21,956 bases of DNA from an uncultured Taibaiella sp. (GTDB taxonomy: Bacteria; Bacteroidota; Bacteroidia; Chitinophagales; Chitinophagaceae): contig CAMPJV010000007.1 in NCBI GenBank assembly GCA_946886975.1, positions 1 to 21,956 of the forward strand. Direction: 5' to 3'. Positions 1-6,715 of the stretch are shown here, in pieces (position 1 is the first letter of the stretch; the number at the start of each line of letters is the position of its first letter). The translations under genes and the position numbers were made by a program. The notes below the pieces were generated by a model. The model was given only the letters and a program-made list of their open reading frames with translations, made no database searches and was not told the DNA's origin.

Positions 1-297
1 GCTTGTAATAGGAGTAGACGAGGAATCTGATTATTTAGTTAGTGCCGACATGTAGGTTTCTCAGGTACGGTGTAAATTCGTCGAAGCTTAATCCTCAGCA
101 CCCCAGTTTTCACGGGCGCGGACCTTTAGGGATACATTACAAATAACAGCAACGTACCTGCAATATCATTGGAGTTGCAGCGGAGTTCCAGTGGAGTATC
201 ACCAGAGTAACATACTTGTATATAAGAGGTAACTACTGTAGGTAGTACTTCCCTTCGTTCAGGCTGCCCGGCATCATCCTTTCGGCAAAACAAGGCA
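1..297. other. No recognisable gene
   Basis: I see no convincing coding region, RNA gene or mobile element here. The only pattern is a degenerate 11-bp tandem repeat at 171-214, listed separately. Confidence 0.5.
171..214. repeat. Degenerate 11-bp tandem repeat
   Basis: Successive 11-mers GGAGTTGCAGC, GGAGTTCCAGT, GGAGTATCACC and AGAGTAACATA start at 171, 182, 193 and 204. The first two differ at two positions and the last two are progressively diverged. The period is close to one helical turn. No function can be assigned. Confidence 0.4.
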
Positions 298-321
298 AAG
301 CCGCAGACTTTGCTGCGGCTT
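298..321 (-). terminator. Probable intrinsic terminator of the Hsp20 gene
   Basis: The arms AAGCCGCAG (298-306) and CTGCGGCTT (313-321) are perfectly complementary over 9 bp with a 6-nt loop. Read on the minus strand the hairpin lies about 40 nt past the Hsp20 stop codon and is followed by the T-rich TGCCTTGTTTTGCC. The U-tract is interrupted, so efficiency is uncertain. Confidence 0.55.
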
Positions 322-362
322 CACCGGCGTGTGTGTGACGCCTGTTCGCTAAATGAGTAAAG

Positions 363-794
363 TCAGTTTACAGATATCCTATGACCATTGCTCTTCTTTG
401 CCTGCTCTGACTTGGGAAGACTTAAACTCAAAACGCCATCGTCATACTTTGCCTCAATTTTCTCTTTGTTTACTTCTTCAGGAATCGTGAAACTCCTGGA
501 GAAGGATGAGAAGTTATACTCCTTTCTTGTGTACCTTTTATCCTGCTCTTCTTTTTCTTCTTCTTTTGATGCACTGATGCTTAGCATGTTCCCCTCGATG
601 TCGATGGAGAAGTCTTCCTTGTTCATTCCCGGCGCTGCCAGCTCTACTTTGTAGTTGTCCTTTTCCTCAGTGATGTTCACTGCAGGAACCGTCAGTGTTC
701 TCCCAGGTATATCGCCTTCAAACCATGGCTTGAAGAAATCATCAAAGACCGTAGGAAACATTTCTCTGACTTTTGATAATGATCTTGTTGACAT
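363..794 (-). CDS. Small heat-shock protein, Hsp20/alpha-crystallin family
   Basis: ATP-independent holdase chaperone of the cytoplasm that binds unfolding proteins. The 143-residue product has a short N-terminal arm (MSTRSLSKVREMF, then FDDFFKPWF), an alpha-crystallin domain at about residues 38-128 with the typical ELAAPGMNKEDF strand and the AKYDDGVLSLSLPK signature, and a C-terminal I-S-V motif (140-142) of the I-x-I/V type used for oligomer assembly. The frame stays open upstream to an ATG at 1004, which would add 70 residues. I chose the ATG at 794 because Bacteroidota Hsp20 proteins normally begin a few residues before the FDDFF segment. No strong Shine-Dalgarno is visible at either start. 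The gene stands alone on the minus strand and ends at a hairpin (298-321). Confidence 0.93.
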   Translation of the reverse strand: MSTRSLSKVREMFPTVFDDFFKPWFEGDIPGRTLTVPAVNITEEKDNYKVELAAPGMNKEDFSIDIEGNMLSISASKEEEKEEQDKRYTRKEYNFSSFSRSFTIPEEVNKEKIEAKYDDGVLSLSLPKSEQAKKSNGHRISVN

Positions 795-1004
795 AAAAAC
801 TGGTTTTAGAGTTAACGATTTTGTTTGATCCTGTGAAGCTATTGCCTGGCTCGTGTCCTTCCAATGATATTTGGCAGACGTCAGCATGATCTTGATCAGT
901 GGCTGAGCTTTGCCTTCTCCGTCAGAAAGGAGGTCACGCATTCGTTCCAAGTGTTTCTGATAAAAGCATGACAGTACCCAAAAGGCGATGATATCGTCGC
1001 TCAT

Positions 1005-1281
1005 CGTTTTTTCAGGCTTTAAATAGTTGAGCCCTCTATTTTCATCTTACTTTGCTCCACGATGTGTGTTACGGTCGGAATATTTGCTGGCGCCTCATTC
1101 CGGATATGTTCAGGCACCCGACCCGGTGACTGGTATCAGAGCTCGTCCTGACTTTGATCATTTTCCCCCTTATCGCCTGAGCATAGCTTTAGTGTATTGA
1201 ATCATTGTGAGGTTGGGCATAAGATCAACCTGAAAGCAGGACCACTTATCATTAATCAGCTTTATAAAAAAAAGTCACGTC
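1005..1281. other. Divergent intergenic region
   Basis: This 277-bp stretch separates the Hsp20 region (minus) from the HPF-like gene (plus). I found no clear TANNTTTG element. A weak inverted repeat AGGTTG-N10-CAACCT lies at 1210-1231, which is not beyond chance. It presumably holds promoters for one or both genes, but none can be marked. Confidence 0.3.
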
Positions 1282-1611
1282 ATGAATATCGAGTTTCATT
1301 ACCCAGCAGGAACCATACCGGAAGGTTTAGTCGAAAAGATAGAACGCCAGATTGCTGTTTTCCACCAGGAGCACCCGGAGATATCCAGGGTTGAGGTCCA
1401 TTTTATGAATCAACCTACAGTCCTAAACAGTGAGTACGGTTGCAGGATAGACCTGACCATTTTCGGCAATTCGCTTATGGTGAGGCGCTTTGGTGGAAGT
1501 TTTGCTATCGCAGCTGACGAAGTTCTAAATGATGTGAATGAGCGGCTGAAGGAAAGGAAAGAGAGTCAAAAGGACTTGCCTGATCCGCTTTACTCATCCG
1601 TGGAGGTATAG
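1282..1611 (+). CDS. HPF/RaiA-like ribosome-associated protein (short form)
   Basis: Likely a member of the S30AE (sigma-54 modulation/ribosome hibernation) family, which binds the 30S decoding region and silences ribosomes in stress. The 109 residues follow the fold order of the family: an N-terminal strand (MNIEFHYP), a helix that would pack on it (LVEKIERQIAVFHQEH), strands ISRVEVHFM and CRIDLTIFGNSLMVRR, then an amphipathic helix (SFAIAADEVLNDVNERLKERKE) with a charged tail. Length matches short HPF rather than the long form, which carries an extra dimerisation domain. Assignment is from pattern, not from an exact motif. The ATG at 1282 follows an A-rich stretch. The neighbouring chaperone and stress genes fit a dormancy role. 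Confidence 0.72.
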   Translation: MNIEFHYPAGTIPEGLVEKIERQIAVFHQEHPEISRVEVHFMNQPTVLNSEYGCRIDLTIFGNSLMVRRFGGSFAIAADEVLNDVNERLKERKESQKDLPDPLYSSVEV

Positions 1612-1670
1612 AGGTGGCATCAATCGGGTAGTGATCAAAATTGTCTGGAGTTACCGGGCGCTTGGTTCCG

Positions 1671-2585
1671 TTACAGCGGTTCTTCAGATGGGTTGGGCTC
1701 CTGTTCCTTACCAGTAGCCAGTTGTCCATTTCTTCTCAGCAGTTTCTCGCATAGTATTTGGGCTTCGCTCAGGATTTTTGCGGCCTTGGCACCAGTGACG
1801 TCAATTTGTTTCAGTAACTCCGGTCTATCAACAATATCCCGGCACAGAACGATCCCCGCATCCAGCAGTACTTGCTTTTCAGATCTGGAAATGGTAGTCA
1901 TCGAAGTCAGCGGATAAAGACCGAGACGTTCTATCAATTCATTAAGGCTGCCCTTGCGCGGATAGTCCCATCCGAGGAGGTTTAGACCGATACACGTGCC
2001 ATACAGGATTGCGTCACTCGTAAATTTTGTATTTGTGACTACCCATCCCTGGTGCAGCTTAATGTCGTGGCCTGGCAATTTTATCCAACGAGCCTCAACA
2101 TCCTTAAACCTGGAATTAATATACAGGGGGATCTTGACGTCACATACAGTACCCCGGTGGTTGTGGTATTTGCACTCCACCATATAATGATGGTTGTCCT
2201 TTTCTGCAATGACATCTACCTCGTGCTTTACGCAATGGCCTTGCACAATTATTCCCGTTTGTGTCTTAAAGCCCTGTTCCTGCAGGATTGCAGCAACATA
2301 TCTTTCAAACGGAAACCCCGACGGGCCAAGTTCCATAATAGCAAGTTTCAGCTTGTAGCGACTGGCGACCGGCTTGGCACCTTTACGCAATAGCATAAAG
2401 GCTGCCTTGTATATTTGCGTCGTAGTTATCCCGCTGTAAAGCGAGTCTTTGATTTGTGAGACAATTTTGTGAACATCGTGCTCCCCTGCACCCGCGCGCA
2501 AGAGCGACCTTCTCAGTTTCTTTTCGTCAAACCACTCTTCTTGCCCAGAAGCTTTTCTAACCAATATTTTCTTATTGCCTGACAT
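1671..2585 (-). CDS. ATP-cone plus Mrr-like restriction endonuclease-fold protein
   Basis: A 304-residue protein with three visible parts. Residues about 6-90 form an ATP-cone (V-x-K-x-x-G, FDEKKLRRSLLRAGA, then GITTTQIYKAAFMLL), a nucleotide-sensing domain best known from ribonucleotide reductase and NrdR. Residues about 91-195 match an Mrr-like PD-(D/E)xK nuclease: HEVDV (D124), VECKY (E137, K139) and a following WVVTNTKFTSDA segment, so the catalytic triad appears intact. Residues about 226-285 resemble helix-hairpin-helix repeats that could bind DNA. It is a lone minus-strand gene, converging on the HPF-like gene, with no methyltransferase next to it. The family occurs in Bacteroidota, but its biological task is unknown to me; DNA cleavage gated by nucleotide levels is an inference. 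Start is the ATG at 2585. Confidence 0.82.
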   Translation of the reverse strand: MSGNKKILVRKASGQEEWFDEKKLRRSLLRAGAGEHDVHKIVSQIKDSLYSGITTTQIYKAAFMLLRKGAKPVASRYKLKLAIMELGPSGFPFERYVAAILQEQGFKTQTGIIVQGHCVKHEVDVIAEKDNHHYMVECKYHNHRGTVCDVKIPLYINSRFKDVEARWIKLPGHDIKLHQGWVVTNTKFTSDAILYGTCIGLNLLGWDYPRKGSLNELIERLGLYPLTSMTTISRSEKQVLLDAGIVLCRDIVDRPELLKQIDVTGAKAAKILSEAQILCEKLLRRNGQLATGKEQEPNPSEEPL

Positions 2586-2716
2586 GTTTGCTGGTTGCTA
2601 TAAATATATATAGTACTAGCGGATAATATTCACAAGATCCATTGATTTGGATGTGCAAGACTATTTGCGTCGGACGTTATCCTCCCGGACTAAGAGACGC
2701 ATTTGTTATGGTTCGG

Positions 2717-2944
2717 TCAGTTTAGCCGTAACATCAGTTCCTCCACGATCTGAGCTTCTGCAGTTTTGATATGATCATTAACTTCCGAGGCGATAAGCCA
2801 CGATTGCTCATGATTTTTCAAAATAAAGCTGACTCCGGGAATGTTCAAAGCGACTACTTTATAGCATTCGGGATCCTCCGGAATATAATGAAGCACGAGC
2901 ACTTCTCTGTCGATTACGATCGTGTGGACAAAACCTGATTTCAT
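2717..2944 (-). CDS. Small hypothetical protein
   Basis: A 75-residue frame from ATG 2944. A TTG at 2968 would add eight residues (MSDQTHII). I do not recognise the family. The sequence looks like a compact alpha/beta protein: alternating strands (FVHTIVID, EVLVLHYI, YKVVALNI, VSFILKN, SWLIASE) and a C-terminal helix (TAEAQIVEELMLRL). No membrane segment or signal peptide is visible. The balanced codon use and strand pattern argue for a real gene. An inverted repeat (2983-3009) lies upstream between this gene and the divergent lipoprotein. Confidence 0.5.
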   Translation of the reverse strand: MKSGFVHTIVIDREVLVLHYIPEDPECYKVVALNIPGVSFILKNHEQSWLIASEVNDHIKTAEAQIVEELMLRLN

Positions 2945-2982
2945 GATGATGTGTGTTTGGTCGGACAATGCCGTTATGCAAT

Positions 2983-3009
2983 ATTGTGAAAAAATATAAT
3001 AATCACAAT
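2983..3009. promoter_or_regulatory. Inverted repeat ATTGTGA-N13-TCACAAT
   Basis: Perfect 7-bp arms at 2983-2989 and 3003-3009 flank an AT-only 13-nt spacer. The repeat sits about 40 bp upstream of the small minus-strand gene and 124 bp upstream of the lipoprotein start. The half-site TTGTGA resembles a CRP-family half-site, but the spacing is 13 rather than 6, so it may be another operator or simply an AT-rich hairpin. Confidence 0.35.
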
Positions 3010-3132
3010 TCTCCGAGCCTTATATGTGACAGCGAGTGATCAGCTTCATGACCGCCCGCGCTGCAAACGATAATGGAATCCAAAGCCCTGGCTAGATTGC
3101 CTGCGGATAGATTATATTTGAAGTGGTACTTG

Positions 3133-3618
3133 ATGAGATATCTTTCTTTTTTCTGTATGATGGTTGTAGTGCTCCTTTCTGGCTGCAGGGATAATTCGGC
3201 AGATAGCGAGAGCAGCAGCCGTCACGAAAGGACCGACCCGGTTTGGGAGTATGAATACGACCCGACGGCGAATGACTTCCGAATCGTAAAGCTGCGGGAG
3301 TTAAGTCATGATACACTAACGGTTCCTTTGATCGAAGCAATTGTAAATACAGCCTGGCCCAAAGTTCAGGTAAAGTACCTTAAGGCAAGCAAGGATACCG
3401 TTTTTCTCACCATAGAACGAAGCGAGTTGTTGACGCAGCAAATGGGGTCAGAAGGCGCGCAACAGTTCCTGATCTCTGCAACTTTCACCTTTACAGAGCT
3501 AAAGGGAGTGAACTACGTCTCCTATACCTTTCCTGCCGGCGATCATGCAGAGGCTGGTGTTTATTCCAGGAGGTCCTGGACTTTCCCTCGCGCGGCACAG
3601 CCGGCTCCCTTGAACTGA
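3133..3618 (+). CDS. Predicted lipoprotein of unknown function
   Basis: Starting at ATG 3133 the product is 161 residues with a clear lipoprotein signal peptide: MRYLSFF, a hydrophobic core and the lipobox LLSGC (residues 14-18), followed by a Ser/Asp-rich linker. It should be anchored in the cell envelope. The frame is open to an ATG at 3073, but that start would place 20 charged residues before the signal peptide. The mature part contains GSEGAQQFLISATFTFTELKGVNYVSY and GDHAEAGVYSR, which loosely recall GerMN-type domains; this is a weak resemblance. A TATATTTG at 3113-3120 is too close to the start to be a likely promoter. No operon partner is evident. Confidence 0.72.
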   Translation: MRYLSFFCMMVVVLLSGCRDNSADSESSSRHERTDPVWEYEYDPTANDFRIVKLRELSHDTLTVPLIEAIVNTAWPKVQVKYLKASKDTVFLTIERSELLTQQMGSEGAQQFLISATFTFTELKGVNYVSYTFPAGDHAEAGVYSRRSWTFPRAAQPAPLN

Positions 3619-3751
3619 CTCAGAAATATTGACCTTCACTTGAGGTTGGACTACTTAATGTAGGCTGCTGCATCGGTGGCAACTGCAGTTCGGGATCATT
3701 CAGTGCGCCCGGGCAGTTATATCACGTCCCGTGAAGAAACTTAGGAGGAAT
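3619..3751. other. Intergenic region upstream of the CRP-like site
   Basis: No gene seen. It contains the inverted repeat TCACG-TCC-CGTGA (3722-3734). Its centre is about 31 bp, three helical turns, from the centre of the CRP-like palindrome at 3752-3767. Confidence 0.4.
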
Positions 3752-3767
3752 TGTGACAAAAGTCACA
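3752..3767. promoter_or_regulatory. Perfect CRP/FNR-family operator
   Basis: TGTGACAAAAGTCACA matches the CRP consensus TGTGA-N6-TCACA at all ten fixed positions and is a perfect palindrome with 6-bp arms. Its centre (3759.5) lies about 42 bp upstream of the start predicted from the -7 element at 3789-3796. That is the usual position of a class II activator site. Which regulator binds is unknown; Bacteroidota have several CRP/FNR-family proteins with different signals. Confidence 0.6.
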
Positions 3768-3788
3768 TCCGCCTTGATACGAACGAAT

Positions 3789-3796
3789 TAACTTTG
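3789..3796 (+). promoter_or_regulatory. Bacteroidota -7 promoter element
   Basis: TAACTTTG fits TANNTTTG exactly. There is no TTG at the expected -33 spacing (the nearest, at 3774-3776, is only 12 nt away), as would suit an activator-dependent promoter using the operator at 3752-3767. The predicted start is near 3802. Confidence 0.5.
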
Positions 3797-3801
3797 AATA
3801 A

Positions 3802-3897
3802 CTCACCTGAATTTGATTTCTCTCAGAGATATTCTTCTTCGGAAGACAAGTTGATAGGGTTTATAGGGGCTGGCTCATTCTTGAGCCGGCTTTTTTT
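3802..3897 (+). ncRNA. Candidate structured small RNA
   Basis: Predicted RNA of about 95 nt between the promoter at 3789-3796 and a strong terminator. It contains a weak hairpin TCTC-TCA-GAGA, then a 5-bp stem closed by a cUUCGg tetraloop (3833-3837 with 3842-3846), one of the most stable RNA loops known, then a 9-bp terminator hairpin and seven T. The 86-residue reading frame that crosses it (3731-3991) contains the terminator and looks non-coding. I do not recognise an RNA family. The start is estimated from the -7 element. Confidence 0.42.
3869..3897 (+). terminator. Strong intrinsic terminator
   Basis: Arms GCTGGCTCA (3869-3877) and TGAGCCGGC (3882-3890) pair over 9 bp (one G-U), the loop is TTCT and seven T follow directly (3891-3897). 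It is too far from the lipoprotein (250 bp past its stop) to be its obvious terminator and fits the candidate small RNA better. Confidence 0.85.
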
Positions 3898-4023
3898 GCA
3901 ACTGGGATCGTTTAGACAGATGCTTTGCTCTGTAAGATGTGGCCAGAAAAAGGATATAGCGGGAAATGACGGCAATCAGGCAAAGTTTTGATGGCTGTCA
4001 TAGATTCTCCGGGCCGGTGACGA

Positions 4024-4031
4024 TAAATTTG
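4024..4031 (+). promoter_or_regulatory. Possible -7 element for the USP-antiporter operon
   Basis: TAAATTTG matches TANNTTTG and lies 17 nt before the ATG at 4049, giving a very short leader. No TTG lies at the standard -33 spacing. Confidence 0.38.
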
Positions 4032-4048
4032 AAAGTAAACAGCCAACT

Positions 4049-4912
4049 ATGCCGTACAATATCCTCGTACCCACAGATTCTTCGGAGACTGCAGGAAAAG
4101 CATTTGGTTATGCTTTGAACATCGCTTCCCGGAGCAAGGCGACCATCTATCTTTATCATGTCTATAGCCCGGTAGAAAGCCCGTTCATAGAGACAGTTGA
4201 GATACGAAGGGATTATAACATGACTAATGAGGAATTGCTAATGGCAGAGCTTCATAGGCTTAGGGCCACATGGAAGGCAGCATATCCGGACGTGAACATT
4301 GTTACAGTCCTTGGCAGATCTCCTTTGGTGAACTCCATGATGCAATTTGTAAAAGATAAGGAGATCGACCTGATCGTAATGGGCACACAGGGGGCTACGG
4401 GAATTAGGAAGGTAGTTGTTGGCAGTATAGCGGGGCGGATCCTGGACAGAACATCTGTGCCGTTGTTGCTGGTGCCGGAGCGCTTTGAATGGCGGCAGCC
4501 GGAGAAGCTGGTCCTTGCAACGAATTATAATGAAGAAGACATTATAGCCATGAAATTATCGGGTTGGCTAGCGTCTTTATTTGATGCTTCTATTGAAGTT
4601 GTTCATTTGCCAGATGTTAATGGCGATAGTCAGGAGACAGAGAAATCGTTCAGGCGATATGTTGACGAACTTACTGTGCATGCACCGGGCGTCAGCCTCA
4701 AATCGACCATATTATCGACGTACTCGGTGTTTGACACACTAGAAACCCTTCATGAGCAGATACCATATGACGTACTTGTGATGGTAAAGCACAAGAAGAA
4801 ATTTCTCAACCGCCTCTTTATGGAGAGTTGTACCAAACATATGGCATACCTCACCTGGCATCCACTTCTGGTAATCCCTGCCAATGAGGTTGTCGATGCT
4901 ACAGCGCAGTAA
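4049..4912 (+). CDS. Universal stress protein, tandem UspA domains
   Basis: Cytoplasmic stress protein of 287 residues with two UspA folds. The first (about 1-145) is complete: it begins MPYNILVPTD with D10, and carries the ATP-binding signature G112-x-x-G115 followed after nine residues by G125-S126 (MGTQGATG then VGSIAGRIL). The second domain (about 152-280) keeps the fold but lacks the glycine signature; in its place is VKHKKKFLNRLF, so it probably does not bind ATP. This complete-plus-degenerate layout is common in Bacteroidota. Its TAA overlaps the ATG of the next gene by one base, so it should be co-translated with the antiporter. The start is the ATG directly before the first strand of the fold. 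Confidence 0.92.
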   Translation: MPYNILVPTDSSETAGKAFGYALNIASRSKATIYLYHVYSPVESPFIETVEIRRDYNMTNEELLMAELHRLRATWKAAYPDVNIVTVLGRSPLVNSMMQFVKDKEIDLIVMGTQGATGIRKVVVGSIAGRILDRTSVPLLLVPERFEWRQPEKLVLATNYNEEDIIAMKLSGWLASLFDASIEVVHLPDVNGDSQETEKSFRRYVDELTVHAPGVSLKSTILSTYSVFDTLETLHEQIPYDVLVMVKHKKKFLNRLFMESCTKHMAYLTWHPLLVIPANEVVDATAQ

Positions 4913-5922
4913 TGATTGATATTGGTGCATTTATCGCCGCGGGCGTAGTGATTTTTTTCGCGGGTAGAAAGCTCTCCTACTATGGCAACAGAATAGCCGA
5001 TCTTACCGGAATGGGAAAGGCCTGGCTTGGGCTTATTCTCATGGCAGCAATAACCTCGCTTCCAGAACTTATGGTGGGGATCAGTTCGTCAGCGATTTTG
5101 GAATCCGCTGACCTTGCAGTCGGCGACGTTTTAGGAAGTTGTGCTTTTAATCTCGGTGTTCTCGCCCTGATGGATGCCTTAGTTCCGAAACATAAGTCAA
5201 TTTTTGGTATGGTTTCCCAAAGCCACATCATGGCTGCCGGGATGAGCATTATACTTCTCAGTATTACGGGAGTGGCCCTATACCTACCCGATGAAATAGT
5301 GGTCGTAAAGGGGCTTGGCCTTACAAGTGCTGTTTTTATTATCATTTATTTCCTCTCCGTCTGGATATTGTACAGATTTGACAATAAGAACAAACAGCGG
5401 GCAGTTCCGTCGCCAGAGGCCGATATGCCACCAGCACATCCCAACCTCAAGGTCACTTTATTGCGATTTACCCTTTATGCATTAATTATTGTGATCGCCG
5501 CTACCTCCTTACCGTATTTTGCCGACAAGATCAGTGAAGACATCGGCTTAAGCCAGTCTTTTGCGGGGACCTTACTCCTGGCGGTTTCTACGTCGTTACC
5601 GGAGATCGCTGTGTCCATCGCGGCAGTGCGGCTTGGCGCTGTTGATATGGCCGTAGGAAACCTGCTCGGGAGTAACCTGTTTAATATTCTTATACTCGCC
5701 GTGGATGATATATTCTACGTGAACGGCCATCTGTTAAAGGATGCTTCCGACGTAAACCTGATTTCCTGCTTTTCCACAATCGTCATGTCAGCCATAGCCA
5801 TAACTGGTCTTGGCTATCGCCTTAAGACTAAGCGGTTCTGGCTTGCCTGGGATGCAGTTTTAATATTTGCTGTATACCTATTTAATCTTTTTGTGGTTTA
5901 CAGGTTATCGGGTACCTATTGA
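4912..5922 (+). CDS. Calcium/sodium antiporter-type membrane protein (CaCA family)
   Basis: Inner-membrane cation exchanger of 336 residues with about ten membrane helices. It has the two inverted alpha-repeats of the CaCA superfamily: one at about 40-85 (AAITSLPELMVGISSS, then VGDVLGSCAFNLGVL) and one at about 219-261 (AVSTSLPEIAVSIAAV, then VGNLLGSNLFNILIL). The two ion-binding glutamates, E52 and E231, lie in the TSLPE motifs. A hydrophilic loop (about 155-180) separates the halves. Family members exchange Ca2+ for Na+ or H+; the substrate here is not certain because alpha-1 departs from the usual consensus (GDVLGSCAFN for GxxxGSNxFN). The ATG overlaps the stop codon of the USP gene (TAATG). 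Confidence 0.88.
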   Translation: MIDIGAFIAAGVVIFFAGRKLSYYGNRIADLTGMGKAWLGLILMAAITSLPELMVGISSSAILESADLAVGDVLGSCAFNLGVLALMDALVPKHKSIFGMVSQSHIMAAGMSIILLSITGVALYLPDEIVVVKGLGLTSAVFIIIYFLSVWILYRFDNKNKQRAVPSPEADMPPAHPNLKVTLLRFTLYALIIVIAATSLPYFADKISEDIGLSQSFAGTLLLAVSTSLPEIAVSIAAVRLGAVDMAVGNLLGSNLFNILILAVDDIFYVNGHLLKDASDVNLISCFSTIVMSAIAITGLGYRLKTKRFWLAWDAVLIFAVYLFNLFVVYRLSGTY

Positions 5923-5941
5923 GCCCTCCCGCAGAGGGGCT
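5922..5941 (+). terminator. Weak terminator-like hairpin
   Basis: AGCCCTC (5922-5928) pairs with GAGGGGCT (5934-5941) with one bulged G and a 5-nt loop, starting at the stop codon of the antiporter gene. Only ATTTC follows, so the U-tract is poor. Confidence 0.35.
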
Positions 5942-6191
5942 ATTTCAAAAGGAGCGAAAGAATGCCAGGATACCTAATATCGAATCGTCGTAATAACTAC
6001 GGTCACCATCCGTCGTGACGGCTGTCATTTGACCAAATCTTAGTCTGTGCTTCCTTTATGTCATCAATCTGGATATCATGTCCGTTGATAGAGGAAGCAG
6101 CGTGCATGGGAACCTTGGTGTGCTGACCGTATAAGCTTCTGGAGTTTCTAAAACTGTAGAAGTAGTGTTTGACCAACTAAATAGAATCGTT
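5942..6191. other. Intergenic region before the DUF2892-thioredoxin operon
   Basis: About 250 bp with no gene that I can support. TTTGACCAA occurs twice (about 6033 and 6169), the second 15 nt before the next start codon. CCGTC-GT-GACGG forms a short inverted repeat near 6010. I could not place a standard promoter. Confidence 0.35.
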
Positions 6192-6407
6192 ATGACTAAG
6201 AACATGGGTAAAACAGATGTAAGAATGCGGATTGCCGCTACTGCAATCATTGTATTGCTTTATGCGTTCAATGTTATTTCAGGGGTAGCGGCCATCGTAC
6301 TCTTAAGTCTTGCTGCCGTATTTCTGATCACCAGCATGTTTAGCTTCTGTCCATTATATGCGATTTTCGGCATTAGCACATGCAAAACGAGGAAGCCGCT
6401 TTCGTAA
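6192..6407 (+). CDS. DUF2892 (YgaP-like) inner-membrane protein
   Basis: A 71-residue protein with the pattern of DUF2892: the N-terminal [14 protein letters not shown], two hydrophobic helices ([18 protein letters not shown] and [17 protein letters not shown]), then the conserved [15 protein letters not shown] ending. The two cysteines (in SFCPLY and STCK) are family features. The function of the domain is unknown; it is often found next to rhodanese or thioredoxin-type genes. An upstream ATG at 6165 adds nine residues; I chose 6192 because family members begin a few residues before the N-M-G motif. Only 11 nt separate it from the thioredoxin gene, indicating one operon. Confidence 0.85.
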   Translation: MTKNMGKTDVRMRIAATAIIVLLYAFNVISGVAAIVLLSLAAVFLITSMFSFCPLYAIFGISTCKTRKPLS

Positions 6408-6418
6408 CTATTTCAGCT

Positions 6419-6715
6419 ATGACAACATTCAAAGAGATAATAAGCGGCAGTAAACCTGTTCTTGTAGACTTTTTTGCAGAGTGGTGCGGACCCTGTCAAA
6501 TGATGAAACCGATCCTTGAGGAATTGAAGGGGAAGATGGGTGAGGAAGTTGTTATTCTTAAGCTTGATATTGATAAGAACCCACATGTGGCATCCCACTA
6601 CCAGATACAGGGGGTACCCACTTTGATTCTCTTCCGGAATGGTCACATCGTTTGGAGGCAAAGCGGTGTGCTTCACGCATCTCAGTTGGCCCAAGTCGTC
6701 AGGCAATATGCATGA
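6419..6715 (+). CDS. trxA: Thioredoxin
   Basis: A 98-residue cytoplasmic thioredoxin, a protein disulfide reductase. It shows [13 protein letters not shown] with the active site W22-C-G-P-C26, the KPILEEL helix, the KLDIDKNP strand and the cis-proline in GVPT (P67), followed by LILFRNG. Length is slightly below the usual 105-110 because the N-terminal strand is short. The frame is open upstream to 6380, but that start lies inside the DUF2892 gene; ATG 6419 is preferred. Its stop overlaps the ATG of a small downstream gene (ATGA at 6712-6715). This is probably an accessory stress-linked paralogue rather than the housekeeping copy, inferred from context. Confidence 0.93.
   Translation: MTTFKEIISGSKPVLVDFFAEWCGPCQMMKPILEELKGKMGEEVVILKLDIDKNPHVASHYQIQGVPTLILFRNGHIVWRQSGVLHASQLAQVVRQYA

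Noticed and set aside
1210..1231. Inverted repeat AGGTTG-N10-CAACCT
   Set aside because: Six-bp arms with a 10-nt gap are expected by chance in a window of this size.
3113..3120. TATATTTG as a promoter for the lipoprotein
   Set aside because: It matches the -7 consensus but would start transcription within about 8 nt of the ATG, and no -33 element exists.
3731..3991. 86-residue plus-strand reading frame
   Set aside because: It contains a strong intrinsic terminator and a tetraloop hairpin and has no recognisable protein pattern; the RNA reading explains the region better.
6652..6711. Upstream extension of the small ORF inside thioredoxin
   Set aside because: The overlap with thioredoxin is out of frame; the ATGA-coupled start at 6712 is more natural.
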